DNA from: a virus | Length of the DNA: 59,811 nt | Reading direction: 5' to 3' (one strand) | Virus record (IMG/VR): IMGVR_UViG_3300023199_000016 | Span: 1 to 59,811 of that record | Shown: piece after piece, positions 16,447 through 23,282 of the stretch | Layout of the letters: each line of letters opens with the position of its first letter | How positions within the stretch are numbered: position 1 is the first letter of the stretch | The notes under the pieces: generated by a model | What the model was told of the DNA's origin: nothing | Seen by the model: the letters and a program-made list of their open reading frames with translations, nothing else | Databases searched by the model: none | Made by a program: the position numbers and the translations under genes

Positions 16447-17364
16447 TCAAACGCCGTTTACACGTCTCCTTTCAGCGTCGGTGAGTTGGTCAGTCGTGCA
16501 TTCTTTCGGTTCTTTCTCGTCGTCACGCCACCGACTGAAGCGAGGATGACGAAGTCGCCCGCCCGCACCGACGTATTGGTACTTCACTTCGCATACACGA
16601 CCAAGATCATCGTCTTCGTCAATCATATCACGCGTGTAGTCGTCCATCCCGCTGACGGATGCAATCTCAATTGCATCACCGTGGTCGTTGTATACGCCGA
16701 CAACGATTGCACCGGTATTGCCGAGGAACTTGCCCTCACCCGGCTTGAAGCCAAGCACAACACAGTCGATCGTTCGTGTAGGCTTCCACTTCCACCAGGT
16801 TCGCCAATTGTCGAACTTGAAGACTAAGCCCTCCGCTTTGTGTGCAAGCAACCACGACTCAATCGGATGCGGGTTCTGATTGAACTCGACAACGTGCTTG
16901 ATGTCGAATCGGTCGTGCTTGATTGTTGGTTGAATCAGGTTGATGGGGTTATCATCTGAAGTGCGTTCAAGTCCGCACTGTTCATACGCTTCCACAACGT
17001 CGTGCGCACGTAGGTCCTTATTCTTGAACATCGGCACAGCGAAGATCGTCCAACGAAGCTTATCCCATTGGTCGGGATCTTTCACGAACGTGATGACGTC
17101 CGACGCATCGTGATCGGGTACCCAAAGTTCGCCATCCAGTATTGTGCCCGGCTTCGCCCATTGGATCGCAGCTTGAACGTCCGGGTGTTCGTCAAGTCCG
17201 TACGATCGACACATCTCCAGGTGTGGCTCCAGTTTGCGTCCCCACAAACCAACGGAGCCGAGCGAATCGACTTCAAGCGTTGTGCGCCGTCCGTCGAACT
17301 TTGGTTGCATCCACATGAAGTGGTGCCCATCCCACTCCTTTGCTTTCGGTCGTTCGGTCAACAT
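16447..17364 (-). CDS. ATP-dependent DNA ligase, 305 aa
   Basis: Motif I with the nucleotidylated lysine is KFDGRR (about 22-27); ILDGELWVPDHD is motif III-like, EGLVFK motif IV and WKWKPT motif V. The size fits minimal phage ATP-dependent ligases with an adenylation domain and a small OB domain. It seals nicks in replication or repair. It lies next to the repair glycosylase-like and epimerase genes in the middle operon, starts at an ATG seven bases after the epimerase stop, and has AAAGGAG upstream. Confidence 0.9.
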   Translation of the reverse strand: MLTERPKAKEWDGHHFMWMQPKFDGRRTTLEVDSLGSVGLWGRKLEPHLEMCRSYGLDEHPDVQAAIQWAKPGTILDGELWVPDHDASDVITFVKDPDQWDKLRWTIFAVPMFKNKDLRAHDVVEAYEQCGLERTSDDNPINLIQPTIKHDRFDIKHVVEFNQNPHPIESWLLAHKAEGLVFKFDNWRTWWKWKPTRTIDCVVLGFKPGEGKFLGNTGAIVVGVYNDHGDAIEIASVSGMDDYTRDMIDEDDDLGRVCEVKYQYVGAGGRLRHPRFSRWRDDEKEPKECTTDQLTDAERRRVNGV

Positions 17365-17370
17365 AATAGA

Positions 17371-18399
17371 CTACGCTCCTTTCACCATTGCATTGATCCA
17401 CTCAAACGTTTCTTCAAGCCCTTCACGAAGCGACCAAGCGGGCTCCCATCCAAGCTTATCACGAATCAATGCGTTGTGACTGTTTCTGCTCTGTACGCCT
17501 TGTGGTTTGGTCGTGTCATACGCTCGCACAAGGTTCGGCTTGCCCGCGATGTCTTGAATGATATCACACATTTCGTTGATCGTCACACACTCTTCAGAGC
17601 CGATGTTGACCGGACCGTGGAACGTTCTTGATCCCATCAAGCGAAGTACAGCATCGAGGCAGTCTTCAATGTACAAGAACGATCGACGTTGTTCACCGTC
17701 GCCCCAGACTTCAATCTCGCTCTTTCCGTTGACGCCCGCCTTTGCAATCTTACGGCACAATGCGGCGGGCGCCTTCTCTCGTCCTCCTTCATACGTTCCG
17801 AACGGACCAAAGATATTGTGGAAGCGTGCGATCTTGATCGTATAACCGAAGTCACGTGCGAACGCTTGACACAAACGTTCGCCCGTAAGCTTCTCCCAAC
17901 CGTAGTCGCTGTCAGGATCGGCGGGATACACAATGTCCTCAGGCAAAGAGACAACATCGTGGTGCGACTGAACTTCAGTGGGATACACGCAGGCCGACGA
18001 AGAGAACAACATCTTTGGTGCGAACTCCCAGTGGGCGGCTTGATAGCGCATCCAGTGTAAGACCGACAACGTGATGCTCAAGTTGTTGTGAAGGATCTCT
18101 GCATCGTGCCCTTGATCTTGAATGAATCCGATACCGCCCATGTCAGCAGCGAAGTGAAAGATGTGATCGTACGGACCGCGTTGCATCAATGCGTTGATCG
18201 TTTGATCTCGATTGCGAAGATCAACCGACAAGTACTTATCGCATATCTCTCGCGCATCAAACCAGTCAGGCTTGGGTTTGATGTCGATGACATCGACTTG
18301 ACTGAGTTGCTGCAAGGCGTGCAGCCGTCTTGCAAGATGTGAACCGATGAAACCCGCACCGCCTGTGATAAGAATCCTCTTCTTGCTTACCTTACTCAT
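17371..18399 (-). CDS. GDP-mannose 3,5-epimerase-like SDR enzyme, 342 aa
   Basis: An extended short-chain dehydrogenase with the GAGFIGSHLARRL nucleotide-binding motif, HFAADMGGIGFIQ, a Ser-rich SSSACVYP and the catalytic Tyr-Lys in YGWEKLTGERL. RFHNIFGPFGTYEGGREKAPA matches GDP-mannose 3,5-epimerase, which makes GDP-L-galactose or GDP-L-gulose; related 4,6-dehydratases or epimerases remain possible. The ATG overlaps the upstream stop and follows GAGGAGTT. It probably feeds the nearby glycosyltransferases. Confidence 0.88.
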   Translation of the reverse strand: MSKVSKKRILITGGAGFIGSHLARRLHALQQLSQVDVIDIKPKPDWFDAREICDKYLSVDLRNRDQTINALMQRGPYDHIFHFAADMGGIGFIQDQGHDAEILHNNLSITLSVLHWMRYQAAHWEFAPKMLFSSSACVYPTEVQSHHDVVSLPEDIVYPADPDSDYGWEKLTGERLCQAFARDFGYTIKIARFHNIFGPFGTYEGGREKAPAALCRKIAKAGVNGKSEIEVWGDGEQRRSFLYIEDCLDAVLRLMGSRTFHGPVNIGSEECVTINEMCDIIQDIAGKPNLVRAYDTTKPQGVQSRNSHNALIRDKLGWEPAWSLREGLEETFEWINAMVKGA

Positions 18400-18823
18400 T
18401 ATGAACTCCTCGGCCTAACGGCCAAATGTAGTCTTCAAAGAGCAGCACGTTCCAATTGAAATCTTCATAGTGCAAGCTCTTAGTACAGAGATTGCTTTGA
18501 TGCGCACGATGAAAAGCGCGGCAACCCAACCAGTCTGGCTTTGGAGACTCGGGCAAGAACCGCTGCCACCATAAGAAGCACTCGAGCATTGTATCTTCGT
18601 AACCACGAGCACGCCACTCATTGCATATCGCAATTGCATATCGGACCAACCATGACTCGTGTCCTTTCCACATGCGTGTACACTTGTGATTGGCATAACC
18701 GTAGCTTGGCACAAGGCAACCGAATAATACTTGCAAGCATTCGCTTCGTTGCTTGCCTAGTCGCCGTTGGTCTAAGCACCGTGCGCTTCGTTCAAAGCTT
18801 GGATACGGTAGAAACGTTTGCAC
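18392..18823 (-). CDS. MSMEG_6728 / pyrimidine-dimer-glycosylase-like protein, 143 aa
   Basis: MQTFLPYPSFERSARCLDQR, RLGKQRSECLQVLFG, KCTRMWKGHESWLVRYA and WLGCRAFHRAHQSNL match the MSMEG_6728 family, related to T4 endonuclease V type glycosylases that start repair of UV-damaged DNA. Whether this copy is active cannot be told. The start is a GTG at 18823 after GAAAGGAAAG. It is the first gene after the middle promoter and leader, followed by an epimerase and a DNA ligase. Confidence 0.82.
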   Translation of the reverse strand: MQTFLPYPSFERSARCLDQRRLGKQRSECLQVLFGCLVPSYGYANHKCTRMWKGHESWLVRYAIAICNEWRARGYEDTMLECFLWWQRFLPESPKPDWLGCRAFHRAHQSNLCTKSLHYEDFNWNVLLFEDYIWPLGRGVHNE

Positions 18824-18835
18824 GTTACTTTCCTT

Positions 18836-18877
18836 TCAAGAAAAGAGCGACCGCCCAGTGGGATGAGCGGTCGCTCT
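18836..18877 (-). terminator. Terminator or attenuator in the middle-operon leader
   Basis: An 11-bp stem on the minus strand (AGAGCGACCGC/GCGGTCGCTCT) with a 12-base loop runs into TTTCTT. It lies between the promoter at 18950-18977 and the first gene at 18823, so it can only act as an attenuator on that transcript. Confidence 0.8.
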
Positions 18878-18891
18878 GCTGGTGGGAACGA

Positions 18892-18900
18892 TCAATTCAT
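18892..18900 (-). CDS. Two-codon minigene (Met-Asn-stop) with strong ribosome site
   Basis: AAGGAGG lies seven bases before ATG-AAT-TGA. The Shine-Dalgarno match is the best in the region yet the frame ends after two codons, between the promoter and the attenuator hairpin. Short minigenes like lambda barI (Met-Ile-stop) are known to trap peptidyl-tRNA; a leader function for the attenuator is another possibility. It could also be a decayed gene. Confidence 0.45.
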   Translation of the reverse strand: MN

Positions 18901-18949
18901 AGCACACCTCCTTACTTATGTATCATTGTGCAAATGCAAATGATCGTCT

Positions 18950-18977
18950 ATTATACGATCGGATAAACCCGTGTGAA
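18950..18977 (-). promoter_or_regulatory. Sigma70-type promoter for the middle unit
   Basis: Minus-strand TTCACA, a 16-base spacer and TATAAT. A 6+7+6 dyad (GATCGT and ACGATC arms) is centred on the -10 box and could be an operator. It lies directly after the terminator at 18976-19010 and reads toward the gene at 18823. Confidence 0.8.
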
Positions 18978-19010
18978 ATAGAAGGACCGGCCCGAACACC
19001 GGACCGGCCC
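18976..19010 (-). terminator. Intrinsic terminator at the end of the early unit
   Basis: An 11-bp GC-rich stem on the minus strand (GGGCCGGTCCG with CGGGCCGGTCC, two G-T pairs) with a 5-base loop and the tail TTCTATTT. It follows the DUF2786 gene and abuts the next promoter, marking a unit boundary. Confidence 0.82.
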
Positions 19011-19032
19011 ACCATGAAGGAAAGTAGCTTAT

Positions 19033-19779
19033 TCAACCGGGCAACGACTGTTGTGACTGCCCGGGGTTTGTTCGTCTTAGTCGGTTTGACGTTCCAATGT
19101 CGACGTTCTGCCCATCCGTTGAACCACGTAGGTACGCACGACTGTCAACCGTTGACCGACGGGACTTCGTGCTACGCACATGCATGTTCTCGCTCATATA
19201 CCGTTCGATGATCGCGTCTTTCGCGAGGATGATCGCACCAGCCTGACTTGCTTGCTGCTTCGATGCGTCTTGCATACGTCGTGCTTTGTCGATCAATGCC
19301 GAGACGAATCCTTCGGCGTACGATCGATGCATGGTGCCAAACCCGTTTCCGTATCGCCATCGGGCCATCGTGCGAATTGTAACGAGCAGCTCTTCATAGA
19401 GCTCGCAAGCAATCGCAACGTCACGAGGTAAACCGATGAACACTATTGACTTTCTTGTCTTGCGGCGACCGTCACGCCACTCGGGCACCGTGCGAATCAC
19501 GAATCGAACATCGCATATATAACAGCTTACCCACGCGAGATTCTGCTGCCACGGCGTGATCACGCCCGCAGAGCGTGCGTCCTGTTGGATGACTTCAACG
19601 GTTTCGGCGGCATCGTCTTCGAGGACCACTTGGTCTTCAGCGATGCCAGCCTTGTCCATCAAGTCACGTGCCATTCGCAATGCGTTCTCGACTTCACCTT
19701 CGCTTGCACCGTCGTCTTGTGCAAGACGCATCAGCTTTCGTATTCGTTCGAGGATCTTATCTTGTGCAGCGGTTGACAT
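19033..19779 (-). CDS. DUF2786-domain protein, 248 aa
   Basis: The N-terminal DKILERIRKLMRLAQDDGASEGEVENAL segment followed by RMARDLMDKAGI is the DUF2786 domain, common in phages and of unknown function. The middle (IVFIGLPRDVAIACELYEEL, then AEGFVSALIDKARR) matches the region usually following it. The tail is basic and Ser/Arg-rich. Start at the ATG at 19779 after GAAAGGAAAG; it overlaps the previous gene's ribosome region. Last gene of the early unit. Confidence 0.82.
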   Translation of the reverse strand: MSTAAQDKILERIRKLMRLAQDDGASEGEVENALRMARDLMDKAGIAEDQVVLEDDAAETVEVIQQDARSAGVITPWQQNLAWVSCYICDVRFVIRTVPEWRDGRRKTRKSIVFIGLPRDVAIACELYEELLVTIRTMARWRYGNGFGTMHRSYAEGFVSALIDKARRMQDASKQQASQAGAIILAKDAIIERYMSENMHVRSTKSRRSTVDSRAYLRGSTDGQNVDIGTSNRLRRTNPGQSQQSLPG

Positions 19780-19780
19780 T

Positions 19781-20173
19781 CTACTTTCCTTTCTCTTCGT
19801 CGTCGTTCTGAAGTTCGTCGAGCTTTCGTTGAAGATCAAGCACTTGGTTCGCAGCGCGTGTCAGTCGCTTGATGAGTGGGGAATTCGTCAACAAGCTTAG
19901 GCGTTCTTCGATCGTTTCGATATGCGCTTGAATGCGAGGTATCTTCCGCTCTGCCTCTGCTTGTTTCTGACGCATGTCCTCTTGCTTCCGACGAAGCTCG
20001 GCAATCTGACGTTCCCACGCTTTGATACGTTGGTCACCATGATCACGATTGGACACATGAGCGTTCAACGCTTGACGGTTATAATCGAGTGCTTCACGTA
20101 AGCTTTCGATCTCGGCCATCAATTCGCTTTGGGACTTTGGTATCTTGCGCTTAGTCCTTGCCTTCTTGGTCAT
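19781..20173 (-). CDS. Coiled-coil protein, 130 aa
   Basis: Not recognised. A lysine-rich N-terminus (TKKARTKRKIPKSQ) is followed by near-continuous heptad-like helix (RIKAWERQIAELRRKQEDMR and on) and a charged tail. The ATG is preceded by GAAAGGAAAG. It could oligomerise or bind nucleic acid through the basic end. Neighbours are a second coiled-coil protein and the DUF2786 gene. Confidence 0.8.
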   Translation of the reverse strand: MTKKARTKRKIPKSQSELMAEIESLREALDYNRQALNAHVSNRDHGDQRIKAWERQIAELRRKQEDMRQKQAEAERKIPRIQAHIETIEERLSLLTNSPLIKRLTRAANQVLDLQRKLDELQNDDEEKGK

Positions 20174-20209
20174 GCTACTTTCCTTTCATTCTTTCTACGA
20201 ATCAAACGA

Positions 20210-20235
20210 CTGCACCGGCCTTTCGACCGGTGCAG
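20210..20235 (-). terminator. Hairpin with GAAA tetraloop between early genes
   Basis: An 11-bp stem (CTGCACCGGTC with GGCCGGTGCAG, one T-G pair) capped by GAAA. No T-run follows, so it is more likely an RNA-stabilising or processing hairpin than a terminator. The apex GGTC-GAAA-GGCC is the same as in the hairpin at 54156-54177. Confidence 0.65.
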
Positions 20236-20284
20236 TGCGACTTCATACGAAGCGTTGGGTTTCGGTTGAAACGAACGAAGTGCT

Positions 20285-20812
20285 TCAGTCTTCGTTCTCT
20301 TCTTCCTCCTCGTCGCCTTCCATTTCGGCGAGGGCACCGAGGAGACCTTGTGCGGCATCTTCGTCGATGCCTTGCGCCTTGAGGACTGCGGCAACATCCA
20401 CGTCCTGCTTCTTGAGGCGACCGACCAACTCGAGCATGGTCTTCTGAACCTTCTTGAGTCGGTTCGCTGCCTGGCGGGTTTCCTTGTCGCCGAGGGTGCG
20501 TGCTTCTTCGGCTTTCGCTCTGAACTCTTCGGCTTTCGTTTCGTATTCAGCAGCCTTCATATCGAAGTACGTCGCCTCACTGGCGAAGTCCTTCTTCTTG
20601 AGAGGCTTGTGCTTCGACGAATCGAAGTCGTCCGGGATTTCCTTGAAGGGATAGACATCGGGATCGTCCGAGTCGACAAGCGGGTGTACCACTTTCTTCG
20701 GCTTGGCCGCCGACTCGTCCTTCGAGCCCGGGCGTGAACCGCCGGTATTCGTCTTGACGTTTGCCTTCTTACGAGCGGTTGCACTCTGACGATTTGCGGA
20801 TCGCTTAGCCAT
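20285..20812 (-). CDS. Coiled-coil protein with acidic tail, 175 aa
   Basis: Not recognised. A basic, Lys/Arg/Ala/Ser-rich N-terminus (about 1-40) is followed by a coil (FDMKAAEYETKAEEFRAKAE, then TRQAANRLKKVQKTMLELV) and a very acidic C-terminus (EGDEEEEENED). Acidic tails are typical of proteins that contact other replication factors, so an accessory replication or recombination role is possible. The ATG follows an AAAGGA site. Confidence 0.8.
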   Translation of the reverse strand: MAKRSANRQSATARKKANVKTNTGGSRPGSKDESAAKPKKVVHPLVDSDDPDVYPFKEIPDDFDSSKHKPLKKKDFASEATYFDMKAAEYETKAEEFRAKAEEARTLGDKETRQAANRLKKVQKTMLELVGRLKKQDVDVAAVLKAQGIDEDAAQGLLGALAEMEGDEEEEENED

Positions 20813-20834
20813 TTCATTGTCCTTTCTTTGACTT

Positions 20835-20862
20835 GGCTTGGTGCCTCACATGAGGCGTGACC
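20835..20862 (-). other. Small hairpin between early genes
   Basis: A 6-bp stem (GCCTCA/TGAGGC) lies in the spacer between the 135-aa and 175-aa genes. No T-run or other motif follows; unlike the three preceding spacers, no hammerhead is present here. Confidence 0.4.
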
Positions 20863-20883
20863 CAGAACGAACATACACGATGG

Positions 20884-21291
20884 TCAATTCTGCTTTGCGT
20901 TTCGACGCATTGCTTCATTGGCCATCACACGTTTGAGAGTTTGATCTTCGTGCTGTTGGGTAGCATACGCTTCGGGGAAGATCGCATCCTTCAACTTCTT
21001 TGGCATCGATTGCATATTCGTTGCTTTGAGGCCAGCAAGTTGAAGTTTGATCTTTGCGAGTTGGCACGCTGATTGGTACAACTCTTCTGCACAATCACAA
21101 CGGCGAGTACGAACACGCACGTCGAGTGCAATTGCTCGTGCAAGCTGGTGAGCAAGAAAGTTCCGAACGTAGATGGGCGAGCCCTCGATACCAACGTCGG
21201 GGTGCCCATCAACGAACACTTGAAGAGCGTACGTGTCAGATGACGTACAACACAACACGAATAAGAGATCGGTTTCCTGTTCGTCAGTCAT
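20884..21291 (-). CDS. Hypothetical protein, 135 aa
   Basis: Not recognised. Cysteines are at CCTSSD and RRCDC; the latter lies in RVRTRRCDCAEELYQSACQL. The central part is mixed helix and strand, and the C-terminus is helical and basic. The ATG is preceded by GAAAGGAAAGTAGA, part of a repeated leader after the first of the three hammerhead spacers. Presumably an early protein. Confidence 0.75.
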   Translation of the reverse strand: MTDEQETDLLFVLCCTSSDTYALQVFVDGHPDVGIEGSPIYVRNFLAHQLARAIALDVRVRTRRCDCAEELYQSACQLAKIKLQLAGLKATNMQSMPKKLKDAIFPEAYATQQHEDQTLKRVMANEAMRRNAKQN

Positions 21292-21314
21292 TCTACTTTC
21301 CTTTCGCTTTGGGC

Positions 21315-21379
21315 AGTCTCATCAGACTGGCTTGCCCAAGGTCCAGTGACGTCCGATCAAATGATCGGGCGTTTCGACT
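21315..21379 (-). ncRNA. Type II hammerhead ribozyme, copy A
   Basis: Reading the minus strand from 21379: AGUC (stem II), GAAA (21375-21372), stem III (about 9 bp with one C-A mismatch and a 4-base loop), UC, stem I (ACUGG at 21347-21343 with CCAGU at 21330-21326), CUGAUGA (21325-21319), then GACU closing stem II. All invariant core bases are present. Cleavage is expected after C 21348. It lies three bases after a stop codon. Confidence 0.92.
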
Positions 21380-21381
21380 TG

Positions 21382-21642
21382 TCAGATATGATGCGTGAAG
21401 ATGCGACCGGGAATCTTATCCCACTCTTCAACGTCTTCAAGTTCGATTCCTGCATAGCCGTGTTCAATCGCAAAGCGTGCCACACGCACCGCTTCAGAAC
21501 GATCGGCCGCCGCAATGTCGATTTCATCGCCGGGCAAACCGTGTTCATCACGCGTGAATGCTGTCCAGCGTTTCAGATGATCACCGTTGTTGTGCTGATC
21601 GCCGTCGAAGACATCGGCAAACTTGTTCTCTTGCAGTCTCAT
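21382..21642 (-). CDS. Hypothetical protein, 86 aa
   Basis: Not recognised. Start at the ATG at 21642, after GAAAGGAAAGTAGA; the longer frame upstream is leader sequence. The product has RWTAFTRDEHGLPG, then EIDIAAADRSEAVRVARFA and an acidic C-terminus. It is flanked on both sides by hammerhead ribozymes, so its mRNA would be trimmed at both ends by self-cleavage. Confidence 0.75.
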   Translation of the reverse strand: MRLQENKFADVFDGDQHNNGDHLKRWTAFTRDEHGLPGDEIDIAAADRSEAVRVARFAIEHGYAGIELEDVEEWDKIPGRIFTHHI

Positions 21643-21676
21643 TCTACTTTCCTTTCGTTTCGTTCGTTTCGCGGGC

Positions 21677-21744
21677 AGTCTCATCAGACTGGCTTGCCCA
21701 AGGTCCAGTGACGCCCGGTCGATTGATGACCGGACGTTTCGACT
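21677..21744 (-). ncRNA. Type II hammerhead ribozyme, copy B
   Basis: Same core as copy A. AGUC (21744-21741) overlaps the stop codon; GAAA at 21740-21737; stem III is 9 bp with a G-U pair and a 7-base loop and differs in sequence from copies A and C; stem I ACUGG/CCAGU; CUGAUGA at 21687-21681; GACU at 21680-21677. Cleavage is expected between 21710 and 21709. Confidence 0.93.
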
Positions 21745-22256
21745 TACTCTTCAACGAAGTAGTCGGCGTAGTGTGCGATGCGATTGTTGTGATGCGTCTC
21801 TGCATCGGCCTTTTCTTGGCAGTAGTGCCCGTGGTGCAGGCCGCCGCATTCACGGTTCCACACGTGAGAGGTCCAACGAGCATTTGATGTCCAGCCTTCA
21901 CCGCGATCAATCAGAACCGAAACGCAACACCCGTTGGGTTCGGCAACGTGATCGAGGACGACTGCATCAGAACCGAATGCTCGTTGTGTATCCAACTCCA
22001 AGCGACTAAGTTCTTCGCCCGTCAACGGATTCTTAGAAGCAACGAAGCAAGTCGGACAATACATGTTGAGGCCGACTTCTTTGAACACATCAGCGTCACC
22101 CCATCGTCCACATCGTTCGCAGGCAACGAGATTCTCGTCTTCGATTGCATTCTCGACTGCATCACGCACTTCGTCGTGCGACCGTACGGTGGTTGTGTCC
22201 GGAATGTCCCATTCACAGATCATCGAGCCGTCATCTTCAGTCATGTAAACCTTCAT
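21744..22256 (-). CDS. Zinc-binding hypothetical protein, 170 aa
   Basis: Start at the ATG at 22256 after GAAAGGAAAGTA. Cysteine pairs CERCGRWG and YCPTCF suggest a zinc ribbon in the first half; a second Cys/His-rich part (ECGGLHHGHYCQ, AETHHNNR) follows. The N-terminus looks like a small domain with an acidic helix (DEVRDAVENAIEDEN). No family recognised. It sits between two hammerhead ribozymes, with its stop codon at the start of copy B. Confidence 0.75.
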   Translation of the reverse strand: MKVYMTEDDGSMICEWDIPDTTTVRSHDEVRDAVENAIEDENLVACERCGRWGDADVFKEVGLNMYCPTCFVASKNPLTGEELSRLELDTQRAFGSDAVVLDHVAEPNGCCVSVLIDRGEGWTSNARWTSHVWNRECGGLHHGHYCQEKADAETHHNNRIAHYADYFVEE

Positions 22257-22293
22257 ACTACTTTCCTTTCGTTTCGTTCGTTTCGCTTCGGGC

Positions 22294-22355
22294 AGTCTCA
22301 TCAGACTGGCTTGCCCAAGGTCCAGTGACCGGAGCATTGTGCTCCGGTTTCGACT
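22294..22355 (-). ncRNA. Type II hammerhead ribozyme, copy C
   Basis: AGUC (22355-22352) begins at the stop codon of the acidic-repeat gene; GAAA at 22351-22348; stem III is 8 bp (CCGGAGCA/UGCUCCGG); UC; stem I ACUGG (22326-22322) with CCAGU (22309-22305); CUGAUGA at 22304-22298; GACU at 22297-22294. Cleavage is expected between 22327 and 22326. The stem I loop contains GGGC, complementary to GCCC just after the ribozyme. Confidence 0.93.
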
Positions 22356-22726
22356 TAGTCGGTGTTGAGGTCGTCATCCCAATCAGCAACGCCGTCCTCA
22401 TCATAGTCGTCATTCTCTTCGTCGAATTCATCCCACTCGTCGATGTCGTCGTCGTCGAATTCATCCCACTCGTCGATGTCGTCGTCGTCTGCTTCGTTGT
22501 CGGGATTCGACAAGTCCTTCAAGAGATCGCCGAGGTCAGCGTATCCGTCAGCATACGCATCGTCGGTGAAGCCTTCGTCATAGACGTCTTGTGCAATCGA
22601 AACGACGTCCCACTTCCCGTCGGACACCAAATAGATTGCAGTGCAAAGCAATTCGGAAGTCGATCCATCAAAGATCGACACCTCGCCGTTGGCATGCACA
22701 TCAACGATCATTCGTGTTCGTGACAT
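22355..22726 (-). CDS. Acidic-repeat hypothetical protein, 123 aa
   Basis: Not recognised. An ordered-looking N-terminus (about 1-75, with EVSIFDGSTSELLC and WDVVSIAQDVYDEGF) precedes a very acidic C-terminus with two copies of DDDIDEWDEFD. The DNA behind the repeats is a direct repeat of about 33 bp. Such acidic tails can mimic DNA, as in anti-restriction proteins, but this is only a suggestion. It is the first gene after the large non-coding region and is followed by hammerhead copy C. Confidence 0.78.
   Translation of the reverse strand: MSRTRMIVDVHANGEVSIFDGSTSELLCTAIYLVSDGKWDVVSIAQDVYDEGFTDDAYADGYADLGDLLKDLSNPDNEADDDDIDEWDEFDDDDIDEWDEFDEENDDYDEDGVADWDDDLNTD
22410..22490 (-). repeat. Direct repeat coding for an acidic motif
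   Basis: Two copies of about 33 bases, each encoding DDDIDEWDEFD, lie back to back inside the acidic-repeat gene. They probably arose by recent duplication, since the DNA copies are nearly identical. Confidence 0.8.
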
Positions 22727-22772
22727 TCTACTTTCCTTTCACTTTCATTGGTTTGACGTTCAAACGTAAACA

Positions 22773-22813
22773 CAAATAGAAAGACCGGCTCGCGATTGTT
22801 TCACGCAAGCCGG
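22773..22813 (-). terminator. Terminator-like hairpin before the early small-gene operon
   Basis: A 10-bp stem on the minus strand (CCGGCTTGCG with CGCGAGCCGG, one G-U pair), a 9-base loop and the tail GTCTTTCTATTT. The tail resembles that of the terminator at 18976-19010. It lies upstream of the gene starting at 22726, so it may stop transcripts from the non-coding region or act as an attenuator. Confidence 0.65.
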
Positions 22814-23125
22814 ACGATTGCGAAAGGAACGAAAGGATTTGTATTCGGCTTAGAACTTACTAACGGTTGGGCTCAGGATTCGGTCGCTTGTCGCAAGCTC
22901 CTCACTTGCCGTAGACTATTCCGCGTCACGAAACGCTTCAAACGAAACGCACCGTGCCGGTCCGTCACCGTGTTCACTTCTTCGCACTGTGTTGTCAAAG
23001 AGCCGGGCCAAGCTTTCCGTTTCGCACTGGGCGTCGAGCAACCAACCTCATCGGACTACGGACGTGCTTGCAACGTGTTGCTCTTCCGATCGTTTCACGG
23101 CAGTTTGAAATGACAGGAGCGGTGC

Positions 23126-23168
23126 GGCCGATCGGATTGCCTTGACCTGTCGTTCAATCGTATCGGCC
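23126..23168. repeat. 43-bp imperfect palindrome
   Basis: A 7-bp outer stem (GGCCGAT/ATCGGCC), a 2x2 internal mismatch, a 5-bp inner stem (GATTG/CAATC) and a 15-base loop holding GAC/GTC. The layout (long stem, 2x2 internal loop, short stem) matches the two repeats at 23218-23319 although the sequence differs. Confidence 0.65.
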
Positions 23169-23217
23169 TGATCCGGTCCAGTCGATCAATTGAACCGATA
23201 TTTGTGAAAGAAAGTAT

Positions 23218-23254
23218 CGTGCGTAACCCGTTACCGGACAACGACTTACGCACG
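23218..23254. repeat. 37-bp imperfect palindrome, unit 1
   Basis: Arms CGTGCGTAA/TTACGCACG, a 2x2 internal mismatch, then CGTT/AACG and a 7-base loop. Both arms are identical to those of unit 2 (23283-23319), while the loops differ. Confidence 0.85.
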
Positions 23255-23282
23255 GTCTTTCGGTTCATTTCCAAAGAATTCC

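Noticed and set aside
23055-23085. CCGATGAG-GAAAC pattern in the non-coding region
   Set aside because: The invariant U of CUGAUGA is C and no stem II can form, so it does not qualify as a hammerhead.
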